Source of the DNA: Condylostoma magnum
Lineage: Eukaryota > Ciliophora > Heterotrichea > Heterotrichida > Condylostomatidae
Assembly (NCBI GenBank): GCA_920105805.1
Contig: CAKKTI010000379.1
Span: 1 to 21,397 of the forward strand
Direction of reading: 5' to 3'
DNA: 21,397 nt
The position numbers were made by a program, and so were the translations under genes. Positions 10,127-19,519 of this stretch are shown one piece after another. The notes beneath the pieces are model-generated. The model was not told the origin of the DNA, searched no databases, and saw only the letters and a list, made by a program, of their open reading frames with translations. Positions within the stretch are counted from its first letter, which is position 1. Each line of letters starts with the position of its first letter.

Positions 10127-11008
10127 ATGATAGAAGAATGTACTAGCTGTCAGCTCCCTTTAAGTGGAGATCACTCATGTCTTTAATCTCTTATATCAAC
10201 AGCTTAAAAAGCTATATCCCGGCAATCTTCTTAACTAGAAAGAGCTAGAAACTTACAACATTTAACAAAATCCTTAGCAGCTGAGTTAGACCTATTATAA
10301 GACTATTCTCAATACATGTCTATAGTTCACAACAATTACGGATGTGATGGATGCTAATAGCTTCCAATACAAGGCCTTAGATTCAAATGTGCAACTTGTG
10401 TAGATTTTGACCTTTGTTTACAATGTAGATAAACAGTCCCTCATTAACACGATAAATTTTACATGATTCCCTCCTCATGTGATCATAATAACGTATCGTG
10501 TGATGGGTGTGGAGTTAATCCTATTAGAAGCATGCGGTATAAGTCATTATTAAGAGATAATTTTGACTATTGTCACCCTTGCTTGATTAATAATATGTAG
10601 GACATAAAGGACTTTTTCGTATACTACCCACTTTCAGTAGTAATTGAAATAAATTGTAATAAGTAAAACTGCGTATTTTAGCCTGGGGATGTGTTTTAAG
10701 TTACAGTGTTTATCAAGAATTATAGCATGCATAAATTAGAGAACGTAAGTTTGATTTATATCGACGGAACTCCTCCTATAAGAGATTATCAGGTGAATGA
10801 GCGATTGCAATTAAACTTCGGGGAGTCTGCTACATTTAAGATAGAAGGTGATTTAGTTCAAAGAGTTGGAACCTATAGTTGAAATTTTGGATTTATTGAG
10901 TCGAGTAGCCATGAATTATTGTTCTAAAATTTCAAGCTAGATTATAGAGTTAAATCAGCAGGGTTCTTTTCAGGGTTAAGAGAAAGTATTAATAGTATTA
11001 GAAATTGA
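10127..11008 (+). CDS. double ZZ zinc-finger protein with Ig-like domain, NBR1-like
   Basis: 293 residues. ZZ finger 1 (71-112) is canonical: Y-G-C-D-G-C, IQGLRFKCATCVDFDLCLQC, then the H..H.F end. ZZ finger 2 (125-152) keeps CDGC and the final FDYCHPC but has Ser140 and Arg143 where the central C-x-x-C should be, so one zinc site looks lost. The C-terminal half (~170-275) is a beta-rich Ig-like domain (VFQPGDVFQVTVFIKNYS, VGTYSWNFGFIE) that recalls the FW domain of NBR1. ZZ plus such a domain suggests an NBR1-type autophagy or peptide-binding adaptor, but PB1 and UBA domains are absent, so this is inference. The N-terminal 65 residues hold a C-x-x-C and a helix. TGA is Trp at 252. The stop is TGA 11006, with TAG five codons later. 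Confidence 0.82.
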
Positions 11009-11167
11009 ATTATTTTAATGTAGTTTTTGCTTTATTGTACCTCATAAATCAGTTACTTTTTAATTAGTCGTATGCTTTCAATACTAACCATAAGCATTGC
11101 TTATTTGGATAATATTTTAGTTGATACTAAAATGAAGGCACATATTTATTCCATTATAATATTTTTA

Positions 11168-12724
11168 ATGGGTTGTTGCTAAGTGAAGTAAAAGAAACAC
11201 CTTGAAACAACGTCAAATGAGCAATATACAAAAGAAGATGTCTAAAATGATCACATATAAAATCAAACCGACCATAAAGAAGAGCTCCCATCCGAAAAAC
11301 GTTATAACACCTCTTTGGCTCTTAACAACTTGCCTTTATCAAATGAAAACTTTTTTAGGTCAAACTAAGGATAAATATCATTCTTTTATTAAATAGATGG
11401 TATTATAGGATAAGGCGCCTTTGGTAAAGTATTCAAAGCAACATATTTGCCACTGAGTTAAACAAGGGCAATTAAACAAATTTTAAAGTAAGATGTAAGT
11501 TAAAACTAAGTGTCTCACGAAGAAACTCTTAATGAAATTGAGCTGCTAAAGCGCCTAGATCATCCTAATATACTAAAAATATACGAAATGTTTGAAGACT
11601 CCCAAAGTTATTACATAGTGTCAGAATTCTGTCCTGGAGGCGAACTTTTGGAGTGTGTAAAACAAATAGAGAATATTCAAGAAAAACAAGTTGCCCATAT
11701 AATGTCTTAGCTGCTGTATGCAATAAGCTATTGCCATAATTAGGATGTAATACACAGAGACCTAAAACCTGAAAATCTTTTGATATATAATCAAGAAAAT
11801 CTAGAAATAAAAGTTGCAGATTTTGGTAGTTCAGTAATTCTTCCCCCAAATTCATACTAAAAGGGAATTTACGGTACAGTTAACTACTTAGCTCCAGAGG
11901 TGGTAATGGGAAAATATGACAGTAAATGTGATATTTGAAGCTGTGGTATTATAATGTATAATCTTCTGACTGGAAAACAGCCTTATAGAGGAGATTAGAA
12001 ATCTATAATAAGATAAATTCGTAATGATCCGTTTTAGATATAAGATGTAGTGATTCCTAATCTATCCAATTCTGCAGAGGATTTAATGAAATAATTACTT
12101 AAAAGGAACCCTGATAAAAGAGTAACTGCATAATAAGCACTTCAGCACAAATGATTGAGGAAACATAGGGAGTTATCAGCATAAAAATCTATAGATGAAG
12201 CAATTTGTTAACTTTAGAACTTTGTTAAATGCTCTAAACTAAAGCAAGCTGTATAGATTTATATTACAACCCACGTTATTGAATCATAAGACTATGATAA
12301 ACTGAAGAAAGTGTTTAGAAGCATTGATTTAGACGGGAATGGAATTATTACAAGAGAGGAACTTATATTTGCAATGTAAAATTATTATACTGACTTAGAA
12401 ATGCTAAATTAAGATGTAGATAATTTAATTCAAGCTGCTGATACAGACCATAATAGAACTATTAATTATACTGAGTTTATAAAAGCATGTATGGATTGAG
12501 ATTAATTGCTTTGCTAAGAGAACCTGCAAAAGGCATTTAGAGTGTTTGATACAGATAATAGTGGAAGTATAAGTGTAAAAGAAATTGGATAAATTTTAGG
12601 AAGTGGATAAGTTGCCGAGAGGAAAATTTGAAGGAAACTCATCTAAAAATATGATACTAATTAAGACGGAGAGATTGATTTTATAGAGTTTCAACAAATA
12701 ATGAACGAGGTATTAGAAAATTAG
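11168..12724 (+). CDS. calcium-dependent protein kinase (CDPK), paralogue A
   Basis: 518 residues, a full CDPK. The N-terminus MGCC carries a Gly2 myristoylation and Cys3/Cys4 palmitoylation signature, implying membrane attachment. The kinase domain (~73-332) has the GQGAFGKV loop, catalytic Lys103, HRDLKPEN (196-203), DFG (218-220), APE (242-244) and DIWSCG, whose Trp is TGA at 11936. A junction/autoinhibitory helix follows. Four EF hands come next: [24 protein letters not shown] (Arg in place of the usual loop Gly), [12 protein letters not shown] and [12 protein letters not shown]. Ca2+ binding to the EF hands should release the kinase. The frame ends in TAG TAA at 12722. An in-frame ATG at 11132 would add a hydrophobic leader; I prefer 11168 because of the acylation motif. 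TGA as Trp recurs at HKWL. Confidence 0.94.
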
Positions 12725-12903
12725 TAAGTTTCCATAGGATAATTTTACAATTTGAATTATATTGATTTTAGTTTGTAAGGGCTTAGTATTATGTCCCATT
12801 ATATAGCTTACATTGTAATCCATAACTGTTTCTTAAATATGTAATGAAGTTTTATAGTTTAAATAATAAACCTAGTTATTGGAATTCTTTTATTATAACA
12901 CTA

Positions 12904-13121
12904 CAATAATTTCTCTGCTGGTCTTTCACTTCATTTAATAAAACATTCTTCAATAACATACAATTCTCAAGAAATAATCAGGTTATAAATACACTCATCA
13001 TTTGCCTACTGCTCAACCATACTTATAATTACACATCGTCTATCTGGTGTCTTACAATAGGCTTATTCTGACTCCATTTTTCTTCCTAAAATTTGCCCTC
13101 CAATTTTCTAATTCGCTCCAT
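12904..13121 (-). CDS. doubtful small minus-strand gene, possible tiny intron
   Basis: I do not recognise this gene. Two models fit. In the first, the ATG at 13121 opens MERIRKLEGKFQEEKWSQNK and runs in frame to 13023; a 17-base GTATGG...CAGTAG segment (13022-13006) is spliced out; and the second exon reads ANDECIYNLIISWELYVIEE and stops at TAG 12903-12901, giving ~67 residues. In the second, the ATG at 13077 starts an unspliced 58-residue frame (MESEQAYCKTPDRRCV) sharing the same C-terminus. The first has the more natural N-terminus and a phase-0 GT-AG boundary, but every other gene here lacks introns. Noncoding sequence is also possible. The rest of 12728-13166 is AT-rich with nothing I can identify. 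Confidence 0.35.
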
Positions 13122-13166
13122 TTAGAAAAAACGGATTTAAAAATAGGCGGAAATTATATAAATAAT

Positions 13167-13760
13167 ATGCTTAGTTATTAAAACGATATAATAAATCAAA
13201 ATTACCAAGTTACCACATAATACCTTGAAAACACATAATAAGAAGCTTTATAAACACGAATATTATCAAATGCAGTCAACCTCTCTAACTTCCTACACAG
13301 TTTAAAGTTCAAATCAAAAATCAATAGAGTGAAAAAGTAGAAATTGGCCAAGTAAAAGCATATAAAGTTTCCTAATATAAGGAAAAGATCTTTGGCAAGG
13401 AGAGGGAAAAATATAATTAATAAAATCAGAGAATTAAGAAAAAATTAAGTGCAAATAGATGATTAAGGTACCAAAGCTTTAGTATTTGGAAATTTAAATA
13501 GATTTGATATATAAGTAAAGGATACTAAAGTAAAACAAGATAATCTGATTGACAGTTTATTTCAGGATTTAGGCTCAAAATCTTAAGCAAGTACAAGTGA
13601 TTCTGACTCTTCATAAATAGAAGAGTAAAAGGAAAAGAAAATCGAAGAATAATCGAATAAACATGTTTTGGAAGACCTATACAGACGCATACAACAATTA
13701 GAAGATATGAAAGATAAAGCATTGAATGAGATCAATTATTTCTATCAACTACAAAATTAA
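13167..13760 (+). CDS. unrecognised basic, coiled-coil protein, 197 residues
   Basis: I know no family for this protein. It begins MLSYQNDIINQNYQVTTQYL. A very basic middle (~50-100: KFKSKINRVKKQK, IRKRSLARRGKNI) could bind nucleic acid or acidic surfaces. An acidic/Ser stretch SKSQASTSDSDSSQ follows, with possible CK2-type sites. The C-terminal helix LEDLYRRIQQLEDMKDKALN is a coiled coil. TAA and TAG recur as Gln. The start follows attatataaataat, close to the start motif seen elsewhere. The first ATG visible in another frame, at 13273, is not used. The end is marked by three consecutive TAA codons (13758-13766). Beyond these, the convergent CDPK ends at 13771, so the two 3' ends nearly touch. 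Confidence 0.72.
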
Positions 13761-13770
13761 TAATAATTAA

Positions 13771-15312
13771 CTAACTTATATTTCGCATAACTATTTCTTT
13801 AAATTCATTTATATCTATTACTCCATCTCCATTTGTATCCGCGTCTTCGAAAATTGCTTATCAAGTTTCATCATTATTTTATCCTCCTAGAAACAGTTTT
13901 AGCTCATCAATTGTAATCACTCCATTTCCGTCTGTATCAAAGGCTTTAAAGGTAGTTTCCAACTTCTCATCATTTATGCTCTTTTTTCAATTTAAAGTCG
14001 CAGCTAAAAATTCACTATAGTCAACATAACCACTTTAATCTGAATCACATTAGTCAAAAATCTCATCGATATTTGGTAAATCAATTTAATTGGACTTACG
14101 ATAACCATCTAATATCTCACTCTTAGACAATTTTCCATCTTAATTGGAATCCAAATCAATAAAATTTTTTCATAATTTCTTTGTTTCATTAGCCTGAGTG
14201 AGCTATGATGAAATATATAAAAGAGCTGCTTATTATAATTGACATCACGCCCTGAATTTTACTAGTCTTTAAGTTCCTTTAATGGGAGAACTACTATTAT
14301 CATCATACCTCCCACTCTGAATCCAAGGATCGTTTAAAACTTCTTAAGCACTTGGACGATTCAATGGATTTTTATTTAACATTCTATCAATCAACTATTT
14401 ACAAGCGTCTGAAACATCATCTCATTCTTCTTCTTAATATGAGTGACTTTGATTTAAAGTAGCTCGAAAAATTTATTGTTGAGTTGTTCCACTAAAGGGA
14501 AGTTATCCTCCAATAATCAAGTAAAGTAAGACTCCACAACTCCAAATATCACATTTTTCATCATAGCGTCCGTTAATAACTTCCGGAGCTATATAAAAAC
14601 AAGTTCCTGTACATTTTTTTAGTTTTCTTTTAGGCCTTATTCTTACACTATTTCCGAAATCTATCAAAATTAATCGTGTGTTTTCCTAGTCATCAGCAAT
14701 TAGAATATTTTAGGGTTTTATATCACGGTGAATGATTTTCTTTTCATGTATATATTTTAAGGCTGATATGATTTAATACATGTACTTTGCTGCTATATTT
14801 TCACTAAAGCATTCGGTTTCTAGAATTAGCTGTAAGAATTCACCCCCGGTATAAAATTCTGTAACATGGCTTATTGAAGTATCATCTTCGAATGTTTCAA
14901 TTACATTTATTATATTAGGATGATTTAATTATCTCATTATGGATAATTCTCTTCTAAACATCTTGTTTTAGTTTTGGTTGGTTGAATCTTTCTGGATTAT
15001 CTTTATTGCTCGCTTTATCTCAGAATCTATCTAAACAGCACTGTATACCTTTCCATAGCTTCCTTGGCCTAATTAATCTAATAAAGAGTATTTTTCGTAG
15101 ACATTTCCAGTTTTAAGGGATATAAATTATCCTCTGCAAATTGATATTTATCTTGAAGGCTAACTTGGCATTTCCAATTGTATAGGCTCTTCTTCTTCAT
15201 CGATTGGTATCTATTAGTCATTCTCTTCATTCATTTAACTAAATTATCTATCTTCAATAGACTTTACTTCTTATTCTAAAACTTATTGATTCAAACCTTA
15301 GCAACAACCCAT
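13771..15312 (-). CDS. calcium-dependent protein kinase (CDPK), paralogue B
   Basis: 513 residues. The N-terminus MGCCQ has the Gly2/Cys3/Cys4 acylation signature and shares its first 16 bases with paralogue A. An acidic linker (IDEEEEPIQLE) precedes the kinase domain (~75-331), with GQGSYGKV, Lys104, HRDIKPQN (195-202), DFG (218-220), APE (242-244) and DIWSCG (TGG here). A junction helix with ALLYISSQL follows. Four canonical EF hands come next: DLDSNQDGKLSKSE, DSDQSGYVDYSE, DTDGNGVITIDE and DTNGDGVIDINE. It should act as a Ca2+-activated Ser/Thr kinase at membranes. TGA is Trp at several positions, for example RAWCQL and NWKKS. The stop is TAG 13773-13771, right after the last EF helix. It lies opposite paralogue A on the other strand, with a small orphan gene between; this looks like an old duplication. 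Confidence 0.94.
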
Positions 15313-15575
15313 TTTTGTAATTTATATAAAAAAGTATTGATCAAATATTATTTTAAGTCGATGAAAAAGATTTCATGATTTACTTTAAAAATATGTACAT
15401 AAACAATATTCCATTAGCTAAGAAAAGTTAATAATGATTAATTTTATTTACTTCAAAAGCAATTTATAAGATTTAATATCCAACTATAATGAAGCTATAA
15501 GTACATTAGCTCATTATCCTATATAAAAGTATTATCATTAACAAAAATCTCATTTCATACTAAAATTTAACTAAA
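15313..15575. other. AT-rich intergenic region between two minus-strand genes
   Basis: This holds the start-proximal leader of CDPK B (tatataaattacaaaa on the minus strand) and the 3' end of the BPI-like gene. It is otherwise AT-rich sequence with no ORF or RNA gene I can support. Confidence 0.5.
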
Positions 15576-17018
15576 CTATTCAGCTGCTTCTGTTTGATCA
15601 ATGTCGAAATCAGCAACTAAGTATCTATCCCCTACTCTAGAAGTAAATCTATCAATTTTGGTATTAGTTGGCAATGGAAGTGTAAATTGAGGGTAAAATA
15701 GCTCATAGCATTCAGGAATAGCAGAATTAATCAATTAATTTCCGAATTCATAATAAGTATAGAGCTCAATATTAATATCCTTAGTTACCTGAGTAATTTC
15801 CATAATTCGGAACGTGGTAGGATACATATCAATCATATCATTCTTGAATTCAGGTGAAGCTGTAAAATCAACATTATACAGCAATTCAAAAGGATCAGTT
15901 ACATTCTCAACCATAATCTTCAAGTTAACAGCAGCAGATACTATTGTTTGATAATTTTCAATACTGCTAACCGTAGGAAGACATTGCAACTGAACATTAA
16001 AGGAAACAGTTTTATTTCCGTACTTCTCTTACAGCTCAGGGAAATACCCATTGTTAGTACTGAACAAATCAGGGAAATTATCACTAACATCTGTCTTGTT
16101 AAATGAGATATTCCAGTTCTGAGCACATCTAGCAGCGTAGAATGTCTGGATAGTATAATCACTAACAAACACTTAAGTATCAGAAGCAAACAAAGCGTTT
16201 TAAATTCTTGTCGGAATCTCAGCAGCAGGAGTAACTCCTTCATAACTTGGTGTACTGTTGAAAGTACCATATCCAAAAGTACCGTCGAATGGAAAAGTGA
16301 TGTAGTCTTTAGTACCAATCAACCCAGGCTGGTAGAATGTAGTTACATTTGCATTCCAGTGTAAATCGATATACATGTTATCAGTCGTCAACGTAGCTTA
16401 TGTAGTTGAGTTTAAAAAGTCGTTCAATGCCTTCTAGGTCAAAGGTGCTACTATAGTATCCGCAGAATCTTTCATTAGTTAGGTAAAGTTAGACACACCT
16501 GGAGCTAGAGTGTATTAGTCTAATATTTATGAGTTTATGGTGAAGTCATTGAAGGTGATGTTGTGGTTTACTATGTTCAATTGTGGTACTCTATCCACTA
16601 CACTAAGAGTGGTTTCAAATATCCAAGTGTTGTTCAGGGAAAAGGCTGTACTTCTTTCACTTTAGATAGTAGAGCCAGAGGTTACTGTTGTATTCATACC
16701 GGCGTTTACATCAACTCCATATAAAGTGAAATTAAACCAGTTTGGCTCTGAGAAAATTATATCTGTTTTTGAATTGTCAAATTACACACTTCTAATATCT
16801 GTTTAGGTAAAGCTAACATTTTCTACGTTTGTGGTAAATACTCCATATGTGACTGAAAAACTGGTTTTGTTGAATCCACTTCCAGCAAAGGACAAAAGTG
16901 CGTTATCACACAATCTACGGACATTTTTCTGGAAATCAACTAAATTTGTACTGTATAGGAACCCTGGGTTCAGAGCAAGAGAGGAGGTGAAGAATACTAG
17001 TAAACTTATGAAGGACAT
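15576..17018 (-). CDS. secreted BPI/LBP-like lipid-binding protein
   Basis: 480 residues, close to animal BPI and LBP (~480-490). A signal peptide (MSFISLLVFFTSSLA) is followed by LNPGF, much like the mature start of BPI-family proteins. Long amphipathic beta strands alternating with Asn-X-Ser/Thr sequons (many possible N-glycosylation sites) run through both halves, matching the two-barrel tubular lipid-binding fold. Recognisable pieces include HNITFNDFTI, NMYIDLHWNANVTTF and, near the C-terminus, YLVADFDIDQTEAAE. Cysteines are few. Known members bind LPS or other lipids and can be antibacterial; in a bacteria-eating ciliate a role in defence or prey handling is plausible but inferred. The start follows ccataataaaa. 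The stop is TAG 15578-15576 with TAA three codons later. It lies 41 bases downstream of the cysteine-rich gene on the same strand. Confidence 0.82.
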
Positions 17019-17059
17019 TTTTATTATGGAATCGAGGATTGTTTAAATATCTAAAAATT

Positions 17060-18004
17060 TTAACTAAGTACAAACAAAATGAGAAAACTTAGTTTTATAG
17101 CCACTCCTGATGAAGTTCTGTTCAAATTTACTTGAGGCTCATCTCTTCTTTAAAACTCATAGTAATCCCTTCATACTTCCTCTAAGCAATCAGGCATTTA
17201 CCCTTGAATCCATCTCCAATTATACACTACAAAGGCCCAATACAGCTCTGACTCAAAATCAAAGTCTCTTTTAGCTTCTCTTAGCTTTCTATTAGCATCA
17301 TCCCCATAAAACAAATCACAAAAGCTTCTCTACTACACGTCTAATCCACAATAACATTTCCCTTACTCCCCAGTAGTAGAAACACAGTCTGAATCAGAAG
17401 CGCATTCAGTAGGTAGTTAAGAAGACTTTGGGGATTCTCTACATTTAAAGTAATCCTCTGCTATTACTAAAGGCCCTCCTGATTCACAAGCTAGCTCATT
17501 AGTAGCCCTTTCCCCAGTCTCAACTGAATGCTTTTTAGTGCAGATTTTATTACTGCATACATGCCCTGGAATGCAAGGAGTTTAGCTTTCAAAACAAGAG
17601 ACTCCAAATTCTAAGCCTGATACACATTGGCAAGTTTCGGATTAACAGTCACATACTAGGTCCTCTTATCAGTCACAAATGCTCACTAAGCCGTATGGAT
17701 CGCATGTGTCACCTTCTGATTTAATTGAGTAATTGTAGTAGTCTTTTCAAGATTCAGCAGTTCATAGGAGTTTATCAGTTCAGTACTCACATTGTAAGGA
17801 GTATTGCTCGTTCATGTGGCTCGGGTGGGGACAGGTGTAGTCTGGGTTTTAGCAGGGTTTTAGTCGGTATAGTTGGAGTTATGTGTCGAATTAAAGGCAG
17901 GTTTCTTATTCAAGAATATTACTGGTATCGCATTCGATATATGTGCATTAGGAATATGATGGAACTGTTATAAGTAGAAAGGTTAAGGCTTAATATATTG
18001 GCAT
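17060..18004 (-). CDS. secreted cysteine-rich protein, probably GPI-anchored
   Basis: 314 residues. An N-terminal signal peptide (MPIYQALTFLLITVPSYS) leads to ~200 residues with dense, evenly spread cysteines, including TCQCVSGLEFGVSCFE, CIPGHVCSNKIC and ECASDSDCVSTTGEQGKCYC. These are EGF- or colipase-like disulphide patterns that I cannot assign to one family. A more acidic, aromatic part (~235-290) follows. The protein ends in a Ser/Gly site and a hydrophobic tail, SSGVAIKLSFLILFVLS, the form of a GPI-attachment signal. It is therefore likely a cell-surface protein. TGA is Trp in EYWTD and TAA/TAG are Gln. The end is TAA 17062-17060 with TAG three codons on. The signal peptide and hydrophobic tail both sit in this one frame, which supports the chosen start and stop. 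Confidence 0.8.
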
Positions 18005-18123
18005 TTTTAATAGATTTAGTAAAGGCTTTAGTTAATTTTGATTTATAAGAATATTATATGGTTTAAGCTAATTGTAGTTTGTTATCTAGTGTAGTAAATT
18101 TCTAATATTGGTTTGACATTTAT
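18005..18123. promoter_or_regulatory. divergent intergenic region, bidirectional promoter
   Basis: 119 bp between the cysteine-rich gene (-) and the metallophosphatase-like gene (+). It is AT-rich, with attaaaa directly before the minus start and gacatttat before the plus start. No other conserved element is visible. Confidence 0.45.
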
Positions 18124-19029
18124 ATGATAAACAAGTGAACTTTTTGAACCTTTGTATTTATATCAAGCCTAACAATTCTTATAATAGATTCAGTAGTACT
18201 AGTATTAACTCCTTACACTCATAAAATATCCCATGCATTAGATTTAAACAATAACTAAAGAATAATCGTTATAAGTGATGTTTTGTCAGATTACAATTTA
18301 TTAGAATCTACTATAAGAATCATTAAGCCGAAAAAAGATGATATATTAGTTATAAATGGGAATGCAATAGGTAGAGGATATAATACAATCTAGGTATTAG
18401 ATTATTTATTATCCTATGACAAAAGTAAACTATTGCATATTATAGGCTATTTAGAATTCCATCACATTACAGGTAATATACAATTTATACACGGAGCAGA
18501 TATTTAGAGATTTGGAGGCTTACAAAATTGAAGAAAATAATTCAATAAAGGCTCAGTATATGGAGATTACTTACTAAAATTAGTCCCAGCTATAAAATTA
18601 GGAGATTTAATTATATCATCTGGTGGAATCAGTTTAAATTTGGCTTAGAAATACGATAATTGATATAAGCTTAATAGGACTATTCATGAGACTGAAAAAA
18701 AGAGCAAAAGAGGAATATACGGAGACAACGGGCCAGTGTTTTATGGCAATTATACTAAATTTGGATAATGTGATGATTTAGAGTAAGCTCTTAATATTTT
18801 GAATGCAACTTATATGATCGTAGCAAATAATCCCTAGTAAAAGATAACTCCGTTTTGTGATATGAAAGGAATTAATGTTGATGTTGGGCCATCATGATTC
18901 TTTAATGGTAGAAGAGGAGCATTAGAAATTTATTAGAACAATGGGGAAACTATCCTCATTTCTGCAATTTATTATGACCATACTGATATATTGTATCAAG
19001 ATCCTAATTTAGAGAGTAGTTATCATTGA
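18124..19029 (+). CDS. membrane-anchored metallophosphatase-like protein, active site lost
   Basis: 301 residues. A hydrophobic N-terminal segment (~6-30) would anchor the protein, probably with the domain outside the cytosol. The rest follows the Shewanella-like/calcineurin-type metallophosphatase layout, but each catalytic motif is altered. GDxHGD is SDVLSD (51-56); GDxxDRG is GNAIGRG (79-85); GNHE is GYLE (108-111); the metal-binding His of the HGGI segment is Ser (ISSGGIS, 164-170); and GHT is replaced by ANN (234-236). Structural parts are kept: YGDYLLKLVPAIKLGDLII, DNGPVFYGNY and NGRRGALEIY. The frame is intact, so this looks like a deliberate pseudo-enzyme and not a decayed gene. The end is uncertain: TGA 19027 is followed in frame by TAA at 19036 and 19060. 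TGA is Trp at five or more places. Confidence 0.75.
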
Positions 19030-19201
19030 TTTAGATAAGCAAGTATAGTTCGATTATCTTAAAAATATTCTATTATATACCTCCTTAGAAATTCTATCAT
19101 CAATGCTCCTAAGCTATCCAATTAAATTATATCCCACTTATCAAATAAACTCCTACAATAAATTACTTAATCTAATACAACTTTAAACCTAAATAAAATA
19201 A

Positions 19202-19519
19202 ATGGTAAAGAAAGCTAAGAGATCAGCAGAGAACATGAATACTAAGTTAGCATTAGTAATGAAAAGTGGTAAAGTGACTCTTGGCTACAAAAGTACTCTT
19301 AAGGCTCTTCGCTAAGGCAAAGCTAAGCTTGTATTTTTGTGTAATAATTCTTTACCTCTTAGGAAAAGTGAGATTGAGTACTATAGTATGCTTGCTCGCA
19401 CTGAAGTATACCATTATTCTGGGAATAACACTGATTTAGGCCGTGCTTGTGGAAAACATTATAGAGTATCCAGTTTAGCTATTTTAGATGTAGGTGATAG
19501 TGATATTCTAGGGAATTAG
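19202..19519 (+). CDS. RPL30: 60S ribosomal protein L30 (eL30)
   Basis: 105 residues, identical in length to yeast L30. eL30 is a component of the large ribosomal subunit. Family stretches are plain: [60 protein letters not shown] and [20 protein letters not shown]. The conserved Gln of RQGKAK is TAA at 19313, and the protein ends at SDILGN with TAG 19517; a TAA follows four codons on. The next in-frame stops do not give a plausible L30 tail, so TAG must terminate here. No other stop triplet occurs in the ~67 codons before the end. The gene has no intron. The start follows taaataaaataa. Confidence 0.97.

Noticed and set aside
13273-13722. ATG at 13273 (MQSTSLTSYTV...) as a gene start.
   Set aside because: It is out of frame with the coherent protein that starts at 13167 and ends in TAA TAA TAA; its own frame gives an unlikely peptide.
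15941-16318. A 125-residue minus-strand ORF (MVLKTTSLFHST...).
   Set aside because: It is a shadow frame inside the BPI-like gene, whose own frame carries a signal peptide, sequons and a full-length match.
17725-17973. A plus-strand 82-residue ORF inside the cysteine-rich gene.
   Set aside because: The minus-strand frame has a signal peptide, patterned cysteines and a GPI-type tail; the plus frame has none of these.
19313-19315. A code with TAA/TAG as Glu (Blastocrithidia type).
   Set aside because: The TAA in the RPL30 RQGKAK motif stands at an invariant Gln, and the gene set is ciliate-like.
19202-19519. Karyorelict code (TAA/TAG always Gln, TGA the only stop).
   Set aside because: RPL30 and TMEM258 end at TAG at their normal C-termini, with no in-frame TGA at a plausible place.
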